From contig CAJUJN010000014.1 in assembly GCA_910586775.1 (NCBI GenBank), positions 9,979 to 73,978 of the forward strand: DNA of 64,000 nucleotides, in the 5' to 3' direction. A program made the position numbers and the translations under genes. This DNA is from an uncultured Acetatifactor sp. (lineage in GTDB: Bacteria; Bacillota; Clostridia; Lachnospirales; Lachnospiraceae). Under the pieces are notes generated by a model, which saw only the letters and a list, made by a program, of their open reading frames with translations, was not told the origin of the DNA and did no database searches. This document shows positions 6,878-14,450 of this stretch, in pieces (within the stretch, counting starts at the first letter, position 1; the number at the start of each line of letters is the position of its first letter).

Positions 6878-8895
6878 CTGCGCCTTCCCTCCTTTACCAC
6901 AAATCGCTTCACCTGGTCCTGAAGGGCCTCCGCCTCTCTGGCCAGAACCGAACTGGACTGCTCCGTACCCACGGCATTCTGCAGATTTTTCTCCGCAATG
7001 CCCGAAATCGTTCCGATCCGCTCCTCCATGATTACCAAAGCGCTCTCCTGTCCCTGAACCGCCGTCACCAGTTGATCCGTAATATCGCTGATCTGGGCGG
7101 AGACGGCAGATATCTCCCGAAAAGAACTGGCTGCCGCTCCGGTGAGTTCCACGCCGTTCTCAATAATGGTTTTGGTACTGCCCACCATCTGCGCCGCGCT
7201 TTTGGCAGACTCGCTGCTCCTGGATGCCAGCTGCCGGACTTCCTCCGCCACCACGGCAAAGCCCTTCCCCGCGCTTCCGGCCCGGGCTGCCTCCACGGAT
7301 GCATTGAGCGCCAGAATGCCCGTCTGGAACGCAATATCTTCAATATCTTTTGCAATCTTGGTAATCTTCCGGGTGTTGCCGCTGATATCGTCCATGGCCT
7401 GGGAGAGCGCGTCCATACGTGCGTTCGCCTCCTGGATGCACTGGGAGATTTCCTCCGTTTTCCTCCGGGTCTGACTGCTGCTCTCCGTCACACTTGCCAG
7501 ACTCTCCTTCACATGGGACACCTCATCCACCAGTTCCTCCGTAGACCGGGTCTGTTCCATGGACGCCCGATGCAGCTGCCCGGACTGGCCGTTCAGCTCC
7601 TCTGCCATTTCCGCCAGACGGTCAGCGGCAGAGCGGAAGCCCAGAATGGTGTCGTTCAGGGAGCGGAGAATGGTGCCGAGGCTTCCCTGAATCTGCATAA
7701 AGTCTCCCTTGTACTCCACCTGGGGCGCCACCTGCAGATTTCCCTCCGCCACCTGGGTCAATACCCGCTGAATATCCGATATGTAACGGTTGACGCTCTC
7801 CACGGTATCCCCCAACGTGCGGGTAAGCACTTCCAGTTCGTCCCCGGACCGAATCCGGACCACTTCCGTATGGAGATCCCCGTCGGACAAAGCCACCATC
7901 CGGTCCGTCATCTTCTTCACCGGACGGGAGATGGACCTGGCCAGGCGCAGCACCAACAGCACGGAAACCACCAATACCACAAAGGTTGCAGACACCGCCA
8001 CCAGAATAGCGCCGTTGATATAGGAGCCGTAATCCGCCTTGGGCACCTGAATCACCAGGGACCACTGGGTTCCCCGAACGGGGGAAAAGGCTGCAAGCAT
8101 GGTCTCCCCTTCCGCGGAGAACTCTGCCGCGCCGGTCTCGTCGCTGACCACCCGGACGGCAACCTCCTGATCTCCCCCGCACAGCTGTTCCATGGTCTTT
8201 CCCTCCAAAACCAGATTCTGGTCCGGATGCCCCACTACATCGCCTCCGTGATTCGCCATGTAGGCAATACCGTGTCTGCCCAGATTAATGCTGCTGATGA
8301 CATCATTCAGGGTATCGTATTTATAGACGCCTACCACATACAGAACAGTCTCCCCGCCTGCCTTCACCGGCATGCCCATGGTGATGCCCAGTCCGTCCTG
8401 AAATCTTGTAGATGAATCAGTCGTCAAATTGTCCGTCTCCTGAAGCAGGGAGAAAAACGCACTGTCAACCGTCTCCGGCGCAGTATTGACTCCCTGTACC
8501 AGATGTCCCTCCGGGTCATAGAGTCCGATGGTGTACAATTCATAAATCTCGGCCGCTTCCGTCAGCACCTGCTCCCGGCCGGCACGAAGCGCCTCTTCCG
8601 CCTCTGCCCCTGTGCCGCCGTCAGCTTCCCCCGCCATCCGGGGGTCTGCCGCCAGGTTCATCATCCGGTCCGCCAGCATATGGATATTGGCCTCCACGGT
8701 CTTGGCCGACTGACGGGCCATGGGCTGTAAACTGTCCAGCAGAATGTTGTTGGCCAATGACTGCATGGCCGCCCACATAATTCCGCAGCATACAAGCACC
8801 AGTACAAAAATGTTCAGCAGGGTATTCCTCAATATCCTGCCGTTCAGGCTCCTTTTCATCTCCCTGCCCCGGGAGTCCCCATTGTTCCCGCTCAC
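6874..8895 (-). CDS. Methyl-accepting chemotaxis protein
   Basis: Transmembrane receptor of about 673 residues. One membrane helix lies near the N-terminus (NTLLNIFVLVLVCCGIMW), followed by a Cache-type periplasmic sensor (residues about 40-290), a second helix (VAVSATFVVLVVSVLLVLRLA), a HAMP domain, and a long coiled-coil signalling domain with the hairpin tip containing DIAFQTGILALNASVEAARA. I favour the GTG at 8895, 11 bases after AAAAGGAG; the ATG at 8859 has no separate ribosome site. Translational coupling to the FMN-binding lipoprotein suggests a shared extracellular signal, perhaps redox. No che genes are nearby. Confidence 0.9.
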   Translation of the reverse strand: MSGNNGDSRGREMKRSLNGRILRNTLLNIFVLVLVCCGIMWAAMQSLANNILLDSLQPMARQSAKTVEANIHMLADRMMNLAADPRMAGEADGGTGAEAEEALRAGREQVLTEAAEIYELYTIGLYDPEGHLVQGVNTAPETVDSAFFSLLQETDNLTTDSSTRFQDGLGITMGMPVKAGGETVLYVVGVYKYDTLNDVISSINLGRHGIAYMANHGGDVVGHPDQNLVLEGKTMEQLCGGDQEVAVRVVSDETGAAEFSAEGETMLAAFSPVRGTQWSLVIQVPKADYGSYINGAILVAVSATFVVLVVSVLLVLRLARSISRPVKKMTDRMVALSDGDLHTEVVRIRSGDELEVLTRTLGDTVESVNRYISDIQRVLTQVAEGNLQVAPQVEYKGDFMQIQGSLGTILRSLNDTILGFRSAADRLAEMAEELNGQSGQLHRASMEQTRSTEELVDEVSHVKESLASVTESSSQTRRKTEEISQCIQEANARMDALSQAMDDISGNTRKITKIAKDIEDIAFQTGILALNASVEAARAGSAGKGFAVVAEEVRQLASRSSESAKSAAQMVGSTKTIIENGVELTGAAASSFREISAVSAQISDITDQLVTAVQGQESALVIMEERIGTISGIAEKNLQNAVGTEQSSSVLAREAEALQDQVKRFVVKEGRRR

Positions 8896-9072
8896 GTTAC
8901 GCTCACTCCTTTTGATTTTGCTCTGAAAACACAGGAAAAGCCCTCCAATCTGTCCCCGGAAGACCTGCTTCCTTCCGGGAAAAATTGGGAGACTCCGATT
9001 TTCAGTATACCACAGCCAAAACAAAAAAGGAAGCCTTTTTTCGATTCGTTCTTCCTAAAGCGGTGTAACAGT

Positions 9073-9753
9073 TCAGACAGGCATCTGAAATCCGGCAAGC
9101 GCTCTGTTCAGATAGTCATTGAATGGTTTCATGATTCGGAAAATCTCTGCCGCCTTTGCGAGAAATGCTTCCCCATCCCCCAGTTCTTCATCTTTCACCG
9201 GATATTCCAGATACCAGCTCTTATATTTCAGGTACTGTGCCTGGGGATGTTCTTTCTCATATCCCGCAGGGACATTCTTCAGCGCCGTTCCCTGTACAGT
9301 GAAATATTGTTCAAACTCCGGCGCATGGATTATCTTCTCCCATTCCTCTCCGTTTCCGGCAAGGTAATCCCTTACCCGCTTCGTTGCATCCTTAAACATA
9401 TCCGCAAACAGACCTCCGCCCAAAAAAGACTGACCTCCGGGCTTTATCATCAGATAGTATCCCACCGGAACAGGCAGCTTTCCCTCCGGGGAAATATGGG
9501 CGCGGAAGGCGGCATTATAGGGCGATTTATCATGACTGAAGCGGGTGTCCCTCACCAGTTTAAACGTAAGGTCTTTAGGGCGATTATGCAGAATACTGCT
9601 GTCAAACTTTCCGATTTCCCATATCAGGGCCTGCAGCAGCCCCTCAAATTCAGCGTTGGCCTTTTTGTAATCCTCCTTGTTTGCATGATACCATTCCCGG
9701 TTATTGTTTGCACTTAATTCCGATAAGTATTCGATTATGATCTGTGTATTCAT
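9073..9753 (-). CDS. DUF2461 / TIGR02453 family protein
   Basis: Cytoplasmic protein of 226 residues with no signal peptide or membrane helix. Family hallmarks include LSELSANNNREWYHANK at the start, LTFKLVRDTRFSHDKSPYNAAFRAHISPEGK in parts, and GYYLMIKPGGQSFLGGGLF. Length is normal. The function of DUF2461 is not established. It follows the sigma-factor gene by 15 bases on the same strand and may be cotranscribed with it. Confidence 0.88.
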   Translation of the reverse strand: MNTQIIIEYLSELSANNNREWYHANKEDYKKANAEFEGLLQALIWEIGKFDSSILHNRPKDLTFKLVRDTRFSHDKSPYNAAFRAHISPEGKLPVPVGYYLMIKPGGQSFLGGGLFADMFKDATKRVRDYLAGNGEEWEKIIHAPEFEQYFTVQGTALKNVPAGYEKEHPQAQYLKYKSWYLEYPVKDEELGDGEAFLAKAAEIFRIMKPFNDYLNRALAGFQMPV

Positions 9754-9768
9754 CTTCCGGCGCCTCCT

Positions 9769-10620
9769 TTACGAATTTCGGATTAAGGAAAACTGCGGGG
9801 AATTCAACAGTTCCTGTATCAGTTGTTTGGTGCGTCCCGTGGACCGATAGGCCTTACAGAACGAGAATTCTATGGATAAGTCATCAAGCTGCTCCATGGC
9901 ATTTTTCACGGCAAGCATGGTCTCCACAGGGGCTTCCTCTGCCGTGGTATAACACAGCTGCAGCGGGTTTATTCTGTGATTTTGTATTGCATAGTTTACC
10001 CTGTCTTTACACCGGCATCTGCCGCTGCCGTATTCTCCGCAATACTGTCCCAGAAAATCAGCCATTTTTCTGCGCACCCGGGAAAGGCGCTGCCGATAGG
10101 CTTCCGGGGTTATTTCCAGAATTTCCCCTGCAATACGGCTGTCAACCTGAAACATGGTACCCAATATAAAGATGCATCTGCTTTCCGTGTCAAGACACTG
10201 CAGCATCACATTGGTACAGGACATTTTCAATTCCTCAGCCAGAATATCCTTTTCCACATTCTGGGTTACATCCGGCACATCCTGTATTTTTCCGTTTTCG
10301 ATGTCCTCTCCATAGCAGGCAAAGCTGAGTCCCGCGTGGGCAAACATATGTTTTTTATAGTTTTTGAGATGATTCACCGCAATGCGGAACACCCATGTGG
10401 TAAATGCGCTTTCCCCTCTAAAAGCGGACAAATGGGTAATCATTTTCAGCAGTATGTCCTGGGTGGCATCCTCCGCGTCCGCAAAAGTGCCCAGCATCCG
10501 CAGGGATAAATTGAACACCATGTCCTGCACGCCGGCCACAAGCGCTTCGAGGGCTTCTCTATCCCCTGCCGTGGCTTTTTCCGCCATTGTCTGTAATTCT
10601 TCATTGGTTTTCTGATTCAT
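9769..10620 (-). CDS. ECF-type RNA polymerase sigma factor
   Basis: Sigma factor of 283 residues. Region 2 spans about 25-95 (LGTFADAEDATQDILLKMI, then FTTWVFRIAVNHLKNYKK). Region 4 spans about 130-190 (AGEILEITPEAYRQRLSRVRRKM). A C-terminal extension of about 90 residues contains a Cys pair (CRCKD) and no helix-turn-helix. The start follows GGAGG. No anti-sigma factor gene is adjacent, so the extension may be regulatory (inference). Confidence 0.88.
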   Translation of the reverse strand: MNQKTNEELQTMAEKATAGDREALEALVAGVQDMVFNLSLRMLGTFADAEDATQDILLKMITHLSAFRGESAFTTWVFRIAVNHLKNYKKHMFAHAGLSFACYGEDIENGKIQDVPDVTQNVEKDILAEELKMSCTNVMLQCLDTESRCIFILGTMFQVDSRIAGEILEITPEAYRQRLSRVRRKMADFLGQYCGEYGSGRCRCKDRVNYAIQNHRINPLQLCYTTAEEAPVETMLAVKNAMEQLDDLSIEFSFCKAYRSTGRTKQLIQELLNSPQFSLIRNS

Positions 10621-10765
10621 CGATTTTTACCTCCTGCTTTATTAGACAACCCTTCTGCATCTGTGTGACATACTTTTTTATCCGTTCTGTTTTTTCATCT
10701 CCATTGACAGCGTACCGGGCATAACCGACCGCATTGACATACCTGATCGGAAATACTATAATCAT
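10601..10765 (-). CDS. Possible small ORF upstream of the sigma gene
   Basis: A 54-residue reading frame with GGGAG about 11 bases before its ATG, overlapping the start of the sigma gene by 20 bases. It contains IRYVNAVGYARYAVNGDEK, vaguely like the first strand of serine recombinases, but is far too short to be one. It could be a leader peptide or chance. No other feature is visible in 10621-10859. Confidence 0.3.
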   Translation of the reverse strand: MIIVFPIRYVNAVGYARYAVNGDEKTERIKKYVTQMQKGCLIKQEVKIDESENQ

Positions 10766-10859
10766 TTCAAACCCGACTCCCTTAATCATTATAAACCAAA
10801 AGATTCTGTCTGTGGGAATTTTTCAAAATTTTCAAAAATAACAAGGATACAGAATACAG

Positions 10860-11762
10860 ATGAAAATATATCGTTTAATCGGCATTATTACAACTCTGCA
10901 GCAGCAAAAAACCGTCACCGCCCCCTATCTCGCAGAGAAATTCGAGGTGTCCCACAGAACCATCAACCGGGACATTGAGGATATCTGCAAAGCCGGCATT
11001 CCACTGGTCACCACCCAGGGGGCAGGGGGCGGCATCTCCATCATGGAAGGATTTTCCCTGGATACCACGGTATTCACAGAGCAGGAGCTGGCCGCTGTCT
11101 TCACGGGCTTAAAATCTCTGGACAGCGTCTCCCGTTCCGCTTCCGGGGAAAATCTGGCCCGAAAAATCGGCGGCAAACAGGCCGTCAGCGCCGCAGGCCA
11201 TATGACCATTGATCTGGCCTCCCATTATAAAGATGACCTGACTTCCAAACTGGAACAGATCAAATCTGCCATTGAGACCTCCAAATGCATTGCCTTCCGG
11301 TACTATTATGAAAAAGGGGAGGCGGACAAGCTGATAGAACCCTGCCAAATCGTCTTTAAATGGTCTGACTGGTATGTCTTCGGCTTCTGCAGGCAGCGCC
11401 GGGATTTCCGCCTGTATAAGCTGCGCCGCCTGTGGGACCTGCAGATTACCCGGGAACTGTTCTCTCCCAGGGAGATTCCGGAGGAAAAGACCCGCTTCGG
11501 CTCCCACATGACAGATGACTACATGGTTTCTGCTCTCTATGATTCCTCCCTGAAATACCGCCTGGTGGAAGAATACGGCCCCCGCTGCTTTACCCCCCAG
11601 GAGGACGGCAGATTATATGCAAAGTGGGGCTTCACCACGAAAGAACGCGCCCTGGAATGGTTTCTGGGCTTCGGCGATAAGGTGAAGGTCCTGGAACCGC
11701 CGGAGATGGTAGACCGGATAAAGGCTGCCCTGGACGCAGCCCGGAATTTGTATGATAAATAA
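10860..11762 (+). CDS. HTH-WYL transcriptional regulator (YafY family)
   Basis: Regulator of 300 residues. The N-terminal winged helix is HTH_11 type (LAEKFEVSHRTINRDIEDI, residues about 24-42). The WYL ligand domain spans about 130-215, with the ISFRYY-like stretch read here as CIAFRYYYEKGE and then WSDWYVFGFCRQRRDFRLYKL. A C-terminal WCX-like region follows. WYL domains sense nucleic-acid or nucleotide ligands and often occur near defence or DNA-repair genes. It lies just upstream of the PBECR gene on the same strand, but a roughly 240-base gap argues against one operon. Confidence 0.9.
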   Translation: MKIYRLIGIITTLQQQKTVTAPYLAEKFEVSHRTINRDIEDICKAGIPLVTTQGAGGGISIMEGFSLDTTVFTEQELAAVFTGLKSLDSVSRSASGENLARKIGGKQAVSAAGHMTIDLASHYKDDLTSKLEQIKSAIETSKCIAFRYYYEKGEADKLIEPCQIVFKWSDWYVFGFCRQRRDFRLYKLRRLWDLQITRELFSPREIPEEKTRFGSHMTDDYMVSALYDSSLKYRLVEEYGPRCFTPQEDGRLYAKWGFTTKERALEWFLGFGDKVKVLEPPEMVDRIKAALDAARNLYDK

Positions 11763-12000
11763 CAAAAGACTTATGGAAGTGAAGCTGTAAAATGCTTGCC
11801 TTGTGTGTCATGTGGTAGTATGAAAAATCCTCAACCGCCCTGATAACGCCCATAACCACCCCTTCCTTGCTGAAAAACCCCCTTGTAGCTAAGGTTTTCA
11901 CTCTGAATCATCTTCGACGGTATCTTCTTCGCCTTTAGGTCTGTGTCCCATTCTGTACTCGTATAGGGCACTAGGAAACTTAACATGAAAGGAACTGCCA
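11763..12000. other. Gap with a possible coding remnant
   Basis: No complete gene. On the minus strand about 11835-11955 reads WDTDLKAKKIPSKMIQSE and GVFQQGRGGYGRYQGG before a stop, a protein-like tail with no visible start. This could be the residue of a gene lost when the neighbouring PBECR island arrived. The last 20 bases hold the PBECR ribosome site (AAAGGA). Confidence 0.3.
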
Positions 12001-12369
12001 ATGGAAATAGTTGGTTACATCTCCCAATCTGTCATCGAGACATTGGGTTTGAAGCTCAAGCCCAACACTCCGGTATTCATAGGGGAATCCAATATAGAGC
12101 ATATCAAGAGCCGGCATCCATATGAGTATGACGTATATTATAAGGACATCAGCACGATAATAAATTCCCCCGATTATGTGGGGCTAAACCCGAAAGATGG
12201 CTCGATTCTCTTTGTGAAGCTATTCAAGGTAAATGCGGATTATGTCCGTGTGGCCGCCAAGATTACAGCTGGCGGAAAATGCTTTGCAAAGACATTGCAT
12301 TCCTTAAGTACCTGTAATGCCGAAAGATACCTTGAAAAAGGCACATTGAAAAGGCTTGACACAACTTGA
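12001..12369 (+). CDS. PBECR-type nuclease-fold protein, toxin-like
   Basis: Stand-alone protein of 122 residues resembling the phage Barnase-EndoU-ColicinE5/D-RelE-like (PBECR) domain, probably subtype 3. Key features are FIGESNIEHIKSRHP with His34 and His39, the SPDYVGLNPKDGSILF strand, and a C-terminal KCFAKTLHSLS strand. These domains are predicted RNases that usually sit in phage polyvalent proteins; here the domain is alone. The start follows AAAGGA. No protein antitoxin is adjacent. A consensus promoter overlaps its 3' end and drives a structured RNA, suggesting a toxin-RNA pairing (inference). It is probably of phage origin. Confidence 0.75.
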   Translation: MEIVGYISQSVIETLGLKLKPNTPVFIGESNIEHIKSRHPYEYDVYYKDISTIINSPDYVGLNPKDGSILFVKLFKVNADYVRVAAKITAGGKCFAKTLHSLSTCNAERYLEKGTLKRLDTT

Positions 12370-12383
12370 ATTTGTTGTATAAT
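12356..12383 (+). promoter_or_regulatory. Consensus sigma-A promoter inside the PBECR 3' end
   Basis: Perfect TTGACA (12356-12361) and perfect TATAAT (12378-12383) are separated by 16 bases. The -35 lies in the last codons of the PBECR gene. No ORF with a ribosome site follows for 500 bases, so it should drive a non-coding transcript starting near 12390. Confidence 0.85.
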
Positions 12384-12389
12384 TATGTT

Positions 12390-12525
12390 ATCAAATGCAT
12401 AAGCTTTATTGAATGGAATCTGAGGACGGAACAGGCGGCCGTCGCCCATAGTTAGGAGATGTGGATTGTCACCCACCTATTCCATTTAACTTTGCGAAGC
12501 AGGTAACTCCGGTTATCTGCTTTTT
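12390..12525 (+). ncRNA. Structured small RNA downstream of the PBECR gene
   Basis: Begins after a consensus promoter and ends in an intrinsic terminator, giving a transcript of about 135 nt. An outer stem AATGGAAT (12412-12419) pairs with ATTCCATT (12479-12486). It encloses a GGCG/CGCC hairpin (12434-12446) and a second arm built from TAGG..GTGG and CCCACCTA. No plausible ORF is present. I do not recognise a named RNA family. Possible roles are an RNA antitoxin for the PBECR protein, a regulator of its mRNA, or a phage-derived small RNA. Confidence 0.65.
12497..12525 (+). terminator. Intrinsic terminator of the small RNA
   Basis: AAGCAGGTAAC and GTTATCTGCTT form an 11-bp stem (one G-U pair) with a four-base loop, running into TTTTT. 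A textbook rho-independent terminator. Confidence 0.88.
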
Positions 12526-12721
12526 AATTGCCTCTATCCCACCGCCAGCACAAGCGTATGAACGTATCAATAAGTGGCAGGGGTGCGGCAAAATTTTCCC
12601 GCTCTTCCTGGCAGATGAGTAAAAGTACCATTCACCATCTCGAAGTCCAAAATGGGCTGTCCTGGCGGCGCGCCTATTGTCGCTGAAAAATGCTTATTGA
12701 GGTGCCCCCAAACCCGCCTGG

Positions 12722-12748
12722 GACTTCTGGTCACGGTGACCAGAAGTC
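12722..12748 (+). terminator. Long palindrome, terminator-like
   Basis: GACTTCTGGTCAC and GTGACCAGAAGTC are perfect 13-base arms around one base, followed on the plus strand by a T-rich TTGTTGTGTTTTTG. The 12526-12850 stretch around it contains no gene I can support; the palindrome could instead be a mobile-element remnant. Confidence 0.5.
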
Positions 12749-12904
12749 TTGTTGTGTTTTTGTATGCTCGTGTTAAGGGAAGATATGCATGAAACATGAC
12801 ATACTGTTGGCATGTTCGGCGTGCTATGATAAAATCAAAACACTGAACCATTGCAAAATCCCCCTATGAGAGGGACACACAATGAGAAAACGGAGGTACA
12901 AAAG

Positions 12905-13180
12905 ATGATTGATTCAAGATGCGGACTGCACTGCACCGGATGTACATACAAGGAAACCTGCGGCTGCGGCGGCTGTATTGAGACGGAAGGACAGCCTTTC
13001 CACGGCGAATGTCCCGTGGCCGCCTGCTGCCAGAAAAAAGGCTTCCTTCACTGCGGTCAATGCCCCCAAATCCCCTGCGACATGCTGACAAAGTATTCCT
13101 GTGACCCGGAGCATGGCGATACGCCCCACGGCGCCCGAATCGAACAATGTAAAATCTGGCAGAGAGATCAGGAAACCTGA
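12905..13180 (+). CDS. DUF3795 cysteine-rich protein
   Basis: Small protein of 91 residues starting at the ATG eight bases after GGAGG. It begins with the family pattern CGLHCTGCTYKETCGCGGC and contains about a dozen cysteines, ending in GARIEQCKIW. The spacing suggests zinc or Fe-S binding, as proposed for DUF3795. The function is not established. It is followed by an AlkZ-like gene 92 bases downstream on the same strand. Confidence 0.85.
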   Translation: MIDSRCGLHCTGCTYKETCGCGGCIETEGQPFHGECPVAACCQKKGFLHCGQCPQIPCDMLTKYSCDPEHGDTPHGARIEQCKIWQRDQET

Positions 13181-13272
13181 ATCCGGACAGGGCATAACAC
13201 TGTTTGAAACAGACAATGCATTTTCAAAAACACTCCAGAACATGGAAACCAAAAAGAAAGAATGAGCACAAT

Positions 13273-14319
13273 ATGGACAAAAAAATTCTCTCCCTGCGCA
13301 TGGAGCGGCAGTGCCTGCTCAAAAAGGCAGACGAAACCGAATACACAGCCCTTTACAGGGACACCCAGCCCGGTCAGAACGTCTACTGGCACGGCTTCGG
13401 GGAGCCTCCTGTCCTCTCCTTCCGCGCCGCCTTTGACGATATGGAATTCAACCGGCGCCGGCAACTGGAGCGGAAACTGGTAAAGGGACGCTTCGCCGGG
13501 GGCAATCTTGGGTGGATTATGTGCGAGGACATGGAACTCTTCGCCTCCCTTTACCGCAAGCCCCTGGCCGCTCCCACCCCGGAGCAGACGGAGCTCCTTA
13601 CCCTCATTGAAAAGGCCGGCCCCTTCAACATTCAGCAGCTCAAGGAAGAGACCGGGCTGCTGGTGAAACAAATCACCCCCATCCTCCACAGGCTTCAGGA
13701 GGCATTTCTGCTCTATGAGGACCAGTACGACGGGGAATGGGACCGGGGATGGTATCGCTTTGAGGAAATGTTTCCCGAGGTAAATCCACAGCGATACACC
13801 AGAACTGAAGCCCTGAAAATCCTGCTGCAACGGTTCGCCTATCGGATGGTGTGGTTTGATGCTGCCATGGCAAAAGCCTTTTACCGCGTGCCCGAAAAAG
13901 AAATCCAAAAAGCCACGGCGGAACTGGCTGCAGAAGGGATGTTGGTTTCATGGGAATCAGGCTATCTGCTGAAAAGTGATGCAGCGCTTCTGGAGGATTA
14001 TGAGGCGAAAGACATAAGCTCCGTCTATGCCCTCCACCGAAACGACATCCTTTTCAAGTCCCGGGAGCCCCTGCTGAAACAGATGGTCAAAGACCTGACG
14101 GAAGGACTTCCCTACGACTGCGAGCCTCTCCAGTATCTGCTCATCGACGGCAGGTTCTGCGGCGCATCGGTGGGCCACTTCCGGTACGGCCCTTATGATC
14201 TGAACGACATTGTCTGCAGCCTGCCTGACCCGGAAAGCCGCAGGGAAGAAATCCTGACAGCCGTTCTTGCCGTCAATCCGGGCGGGAATCCCCTGCGCTT
14301 TATGGGCAGGGAAATATAG
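13273..14319 (+). CDS. AlkZ/YcaQ-related winged-helix protein
   Basis: Protein of 348 residues resembling the HTH_42 family that includes the crosslink-repair DNA glycosylases AlkZ/YcaQ. Tandem winged helices are visible (FNIQQLKEETGLLVKQITPILHRLQ at about 112-136 in parts; VPEKEIQKATAELAAEGML). The C-terminus has a beta region with LIDGRFCGASVGHFRYGPYDLND. I do not see the catalytic QxQ/QxD motif of E. coli AlkZ, so this may be a non-glycosylase relative. I use the ATG at 13273, where conserved-looking sequence begins; its ribosome site is weak and an in-frame ATG lies at 13204. Confidence 0.65.
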   Translation: MDKKILSLRMERQCLLKKADETEYTALYRDTQPGQNVYWHGFGEPPVLSFRAAFDDMEFNRRRQLERKLVKGRFAGGNLGWIMCEDMELFASLYRKPLAAPTPEQTELLTLIEKAGPFNIQQLKEETGLLVKQITPILHRLQEAFLLYEDQYDGEWDRGWYRFEEMFPEVNPQRYTRTEALKILLQRFAYRMVWFDAAMAKAFYRVPEKEIQKATAELAAEGMLVSWESGYLLKSDAALLEDYEAKDISSVYALHRNDILFKSREPLLKQMVKDLTEGLPYDCEPLQYLLIDGRFCGASVGHFRYGPYDLNDIVCSLPDPESRREEILTAVLAVNPGGNPLRFMGREI

Positions 14320-14327
14320 GGAAGCAA

Positions 14328-14346
14328 GGGGAAATCAGATTTCCCC
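14328..14346. terminator. Hairpin between convergent genes
   Basis: GGGGAAATC and GATTTCCCC are perfect 9-bp arms around one base, located between the AlkZ-like gene and the convergent sialidase-like gene. T-tracts on both sides are short, so termination is likely but not certain. Confidence 0.5.
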
Positions 14347-14450
14347 TATCCCCTCTTTCTGCAGGCCCATACAGTAGAGTTCTGCAGCGGATAATGGACG
14401 CTCCCCTTCACATTGTTCGTAGAATTCCACATTTTTCCTCCTCTGTCCCC

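Noticed and set aside
5990..6922. A 310-codon plus-strand frame downstream of the YolD-like gene
   Set aside because: It begins inside that gene and runs antisense to a lipoprotein with a clear signal peptide and flavinylation motif.
12390..12525. Naming the small RNA as tmRNA, 6S RNA or a known riboswitch
   Set aside because: Length, structure and the absence of a downstream regulated gene do not fit these families.
12567..12851. A 94-codon minus-strand frame in the gap before DUF3795
   Set aside because: No ribosome site, crosses a perfect palindrome, and no family resemblance; kept only as an unexplained stretch.
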